Below are positions 63,200 through 64,000 of a stretch of 64,000 nucleotides of DNA, one piece after another. Numbering within the stretch: the first letter of the stretch is position 1; the number at the start of each line of letters is the position of its first letter. A model generated the notes under the pieces. It was not told the origin of the DNA. It saw only the letters and a list, made by a program, of their open reading frames with translations, and did no database searches. The translations under genes and the position numbers were made by a program. Origin of the DNA: Eledone cirrhosa (taxonomy: Eukaryota; Mollusca; Cephalopoda; Octopoda; Eledonidae); NCBI GenBank assembly GCA_964016885.1, contig OZ024740.1:2609836-2673835 (forward strand). The letters are read 5' to 3'.

Positions 63200-64000
63200 T
63201 ATCTTTCTCTACCTTGTCTTCCCCCAAAACTGCGTTATTCACCAAGCTATTCTCAAAATTGTCTTCCCCCAAAACCTCGTTATTCACCAATTTATATTTC
63301 TCTACCCTTTTCTTCCGCTATAACCTCGTTATTCACCAAGCTATGTATCTCTACCTTGTCATCCCCCAAAACCTCGTTATTCACCAACCTATCTTTCTCT
63401 ACCTTGTCTCACCCCAATACCTCGTTATTCACCAAGCTATCTTTCTCTACCTTGACTTCCCCCAAAACATCGTTATTCACCAAGCTATCTTTGTCTACCA
63501 TGACTTCCCCCAAAACCTCGTTATTCACCAAGTTATCTTTCTCTAACTTGTATTCCCCATAACCTCGTTATTCACCAAGCTATCTTTCTCTACCTTGTCT
63601 TCACCCAAAACTGCGTTATTCACCAAGCTATTCTCAAAATTGTCTTCCCCAAAACCTCGTTATTCACCAATTTATATTTCTCTACCCTTTTCTTCCGCTA
63701 TAACCTCGTTATTCACCAAGCTATGTATCTCTACCTTGTCATCCCCCAAAACCTCGTTATTCACCAACCTATCTTTCTCTACCTTGTCTCACCCCAATAC
63801 CTCGTTATTCACCAAGCTATCTTTCTCTACCTTGACTTCTCCCAAAACATCGTTATTCACCAAGCTCTCTTTGTCTACCATGACTTCCCCCAAAACCTCG
63901 TTATTCACCAAGTTATCTTTCTCTAACTTGTATTCCCCATAACCTCGGTATTCACCCAGTTATCTTTCTCTAACTTGAATTCCCCATAACCTCGTTATTC
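63200..64000 (+). repeat. 381-bp tandem duplication at the window end
   Basis: The irregular GCTATTCTCAAAATTGTC sequence at about 63247 recurs at about 63628, and the following units match (TATGTATCTCTACC, TCTCACCCCAATACC). The offset is 380-381 bp, eight units less three bases. The array continues past 64000. Confidence 0.85.

Larger units (their letters stand above)
42340..63330 (+). repeat. Large 10-13 kb duplication within the array
   Basis: The 42.3-51.6 kb interval is copied onto 52.4-63.3 kb. Anchor pairs: 42340/52381 (10041), 43519/53657 (10138), 44785/54877 (10092), 46033/58784 (12751), 47490/60431 (12941), 49904/61666 and 50056/61818 (11762). The step from about 10.1 to about 12.7 kb is explained by an extra 2659-bp internal copy (55270 with 57929). 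In 84 bp compared at 47490/60431 I count two differences. Confidence 0.85.
12453..64000 (+). repeat. Giant 48-bp minisatellite array (more than 51.5 kb, about 1070 units)
   Basis: Every stretch from 12453 to the window end is a variant of one 48-bp unit; a near-consensus example is 12560-12607. Core motifs are CCCCCAAAACCTCG and TTATTCACCAAGC. The number of C before AAAA varies, giving many 47-bp units. All units have the same orientation, and I found no other gene or transposon inside. Composition of the unit on the + strand is A10 C18 G3 T17. The three + frames translate to 16-residue repeats without stops (SSPKTSLFTKLSFSTL, PCLPPKPRYSPSYLSL, YLVFPQNLVIHQAIFL) and one - frame is open (LVNNEVLGEDKVEKDS), so long ORFs such as 49904-52897 are by-products. 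An AGCT (AluI) site sits in most units, as does GTCTTC. Larger blocks repeat inside (separate entries). The right edge is beyond the window. Confidence 0.97.

Noticed and set aside
12453..64000. CRISPR array
   Set aside because: The 48-bp units abut directly with no unique spacers, there are no cas genes, and the context is eukaryotic LINEs.
12453..64000. CENP-B box in the unit (TTCGTTATTCACC resembles the start of the box)
   Set aside because: The required A and the CGGG part are absent; only TTCG matches, and only in variant units.
12453..64000. True telomere because of the CCCCAAAACC motif
   Set aside because: The motif occurs once per 48 bp rather than in direct tandem, and the LINEs are metazoan-type.

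Overview
The window looks like metazoan repeat-rich nuclear DNA. It has no bacterial-style operons, no recognisable host gene, rRNA or tRNA, several decayed non-LTR retrotransposons (LINEs), trinucleotide microsatellites of ATT and TGG type, and a very large tandem array. The mix of Tx1/L1-like and R4/Dong-like LINEs with ATT/TAA microsatellites would fit a mollusc such as a cephalopod, but that taxon is only a guess; nothing in the window identifies the species.

Layout. Positions 45-4096 (+) hold an almost full-length but inactivated Tx1/L1-like LINE: a possible ORF1 end, then ORF2 with AP endonuclease, reverse transcriptase and C-terminal CCHC knuckle, then a 3' UTR ending in (ATT)n. Positions 4064-about 7500 (-) hold a second LINE of a different class (R4/Dong/R2-like, with a C-terminal restriction-like endonuclease), also broken. 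The 3' ends of the two elements meet tail to tail in one ATT/TAA microsatellite. About 7500-9113 is gene-free low-complexity DNA (TGG-rich stretches, small degenerate duplications, a 20-copy ATT repeat). Positions 9114-11840 hold a second copy of the first family, in which an internal deletion fuses ORF1 in frame to the last part of ORF2. Positions 11841-12245 are a third, strongly 5'-truncated copy whose start abuts the tail of the second. A spacer of about 200 bp follows.

From about 12453 to the window end (more than 51.5 kb, about 1070 units, edge not reached) the sequence is one uninterrupted, single-orientation minisatellite with a 48-bp unit (often 47 bp). The unit is extremely strand-asymmetric (A10 C18 G3 T17 on the + strand). 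Because 48 is a multiple of 3 and the unit has no stop in any + frame and in one - frame, the array is full of long overlapping ORFs (up to 997 codons) made of 16-residue repeats; I treat these as composition artefacts, not genes. The array has nested higher-order structure: tandem or displaced near-identical blocks with offsets of about 143, 239, 381, 953, 1132, 1135, 1422, 2660, 2990, 3178, 6115 and 10000-13000 bp, with whole-unit (48-bp) indels between copies. This is what repeated unequal exchange or replication-based amplification would leave.

The LINE remnants are pseudogenes of selfish elements, and nothing seen links them to the array beyond adjacency. The most unusual object is the array itself: its size, strand asymmetry, four open frames and multi-level duplication history.
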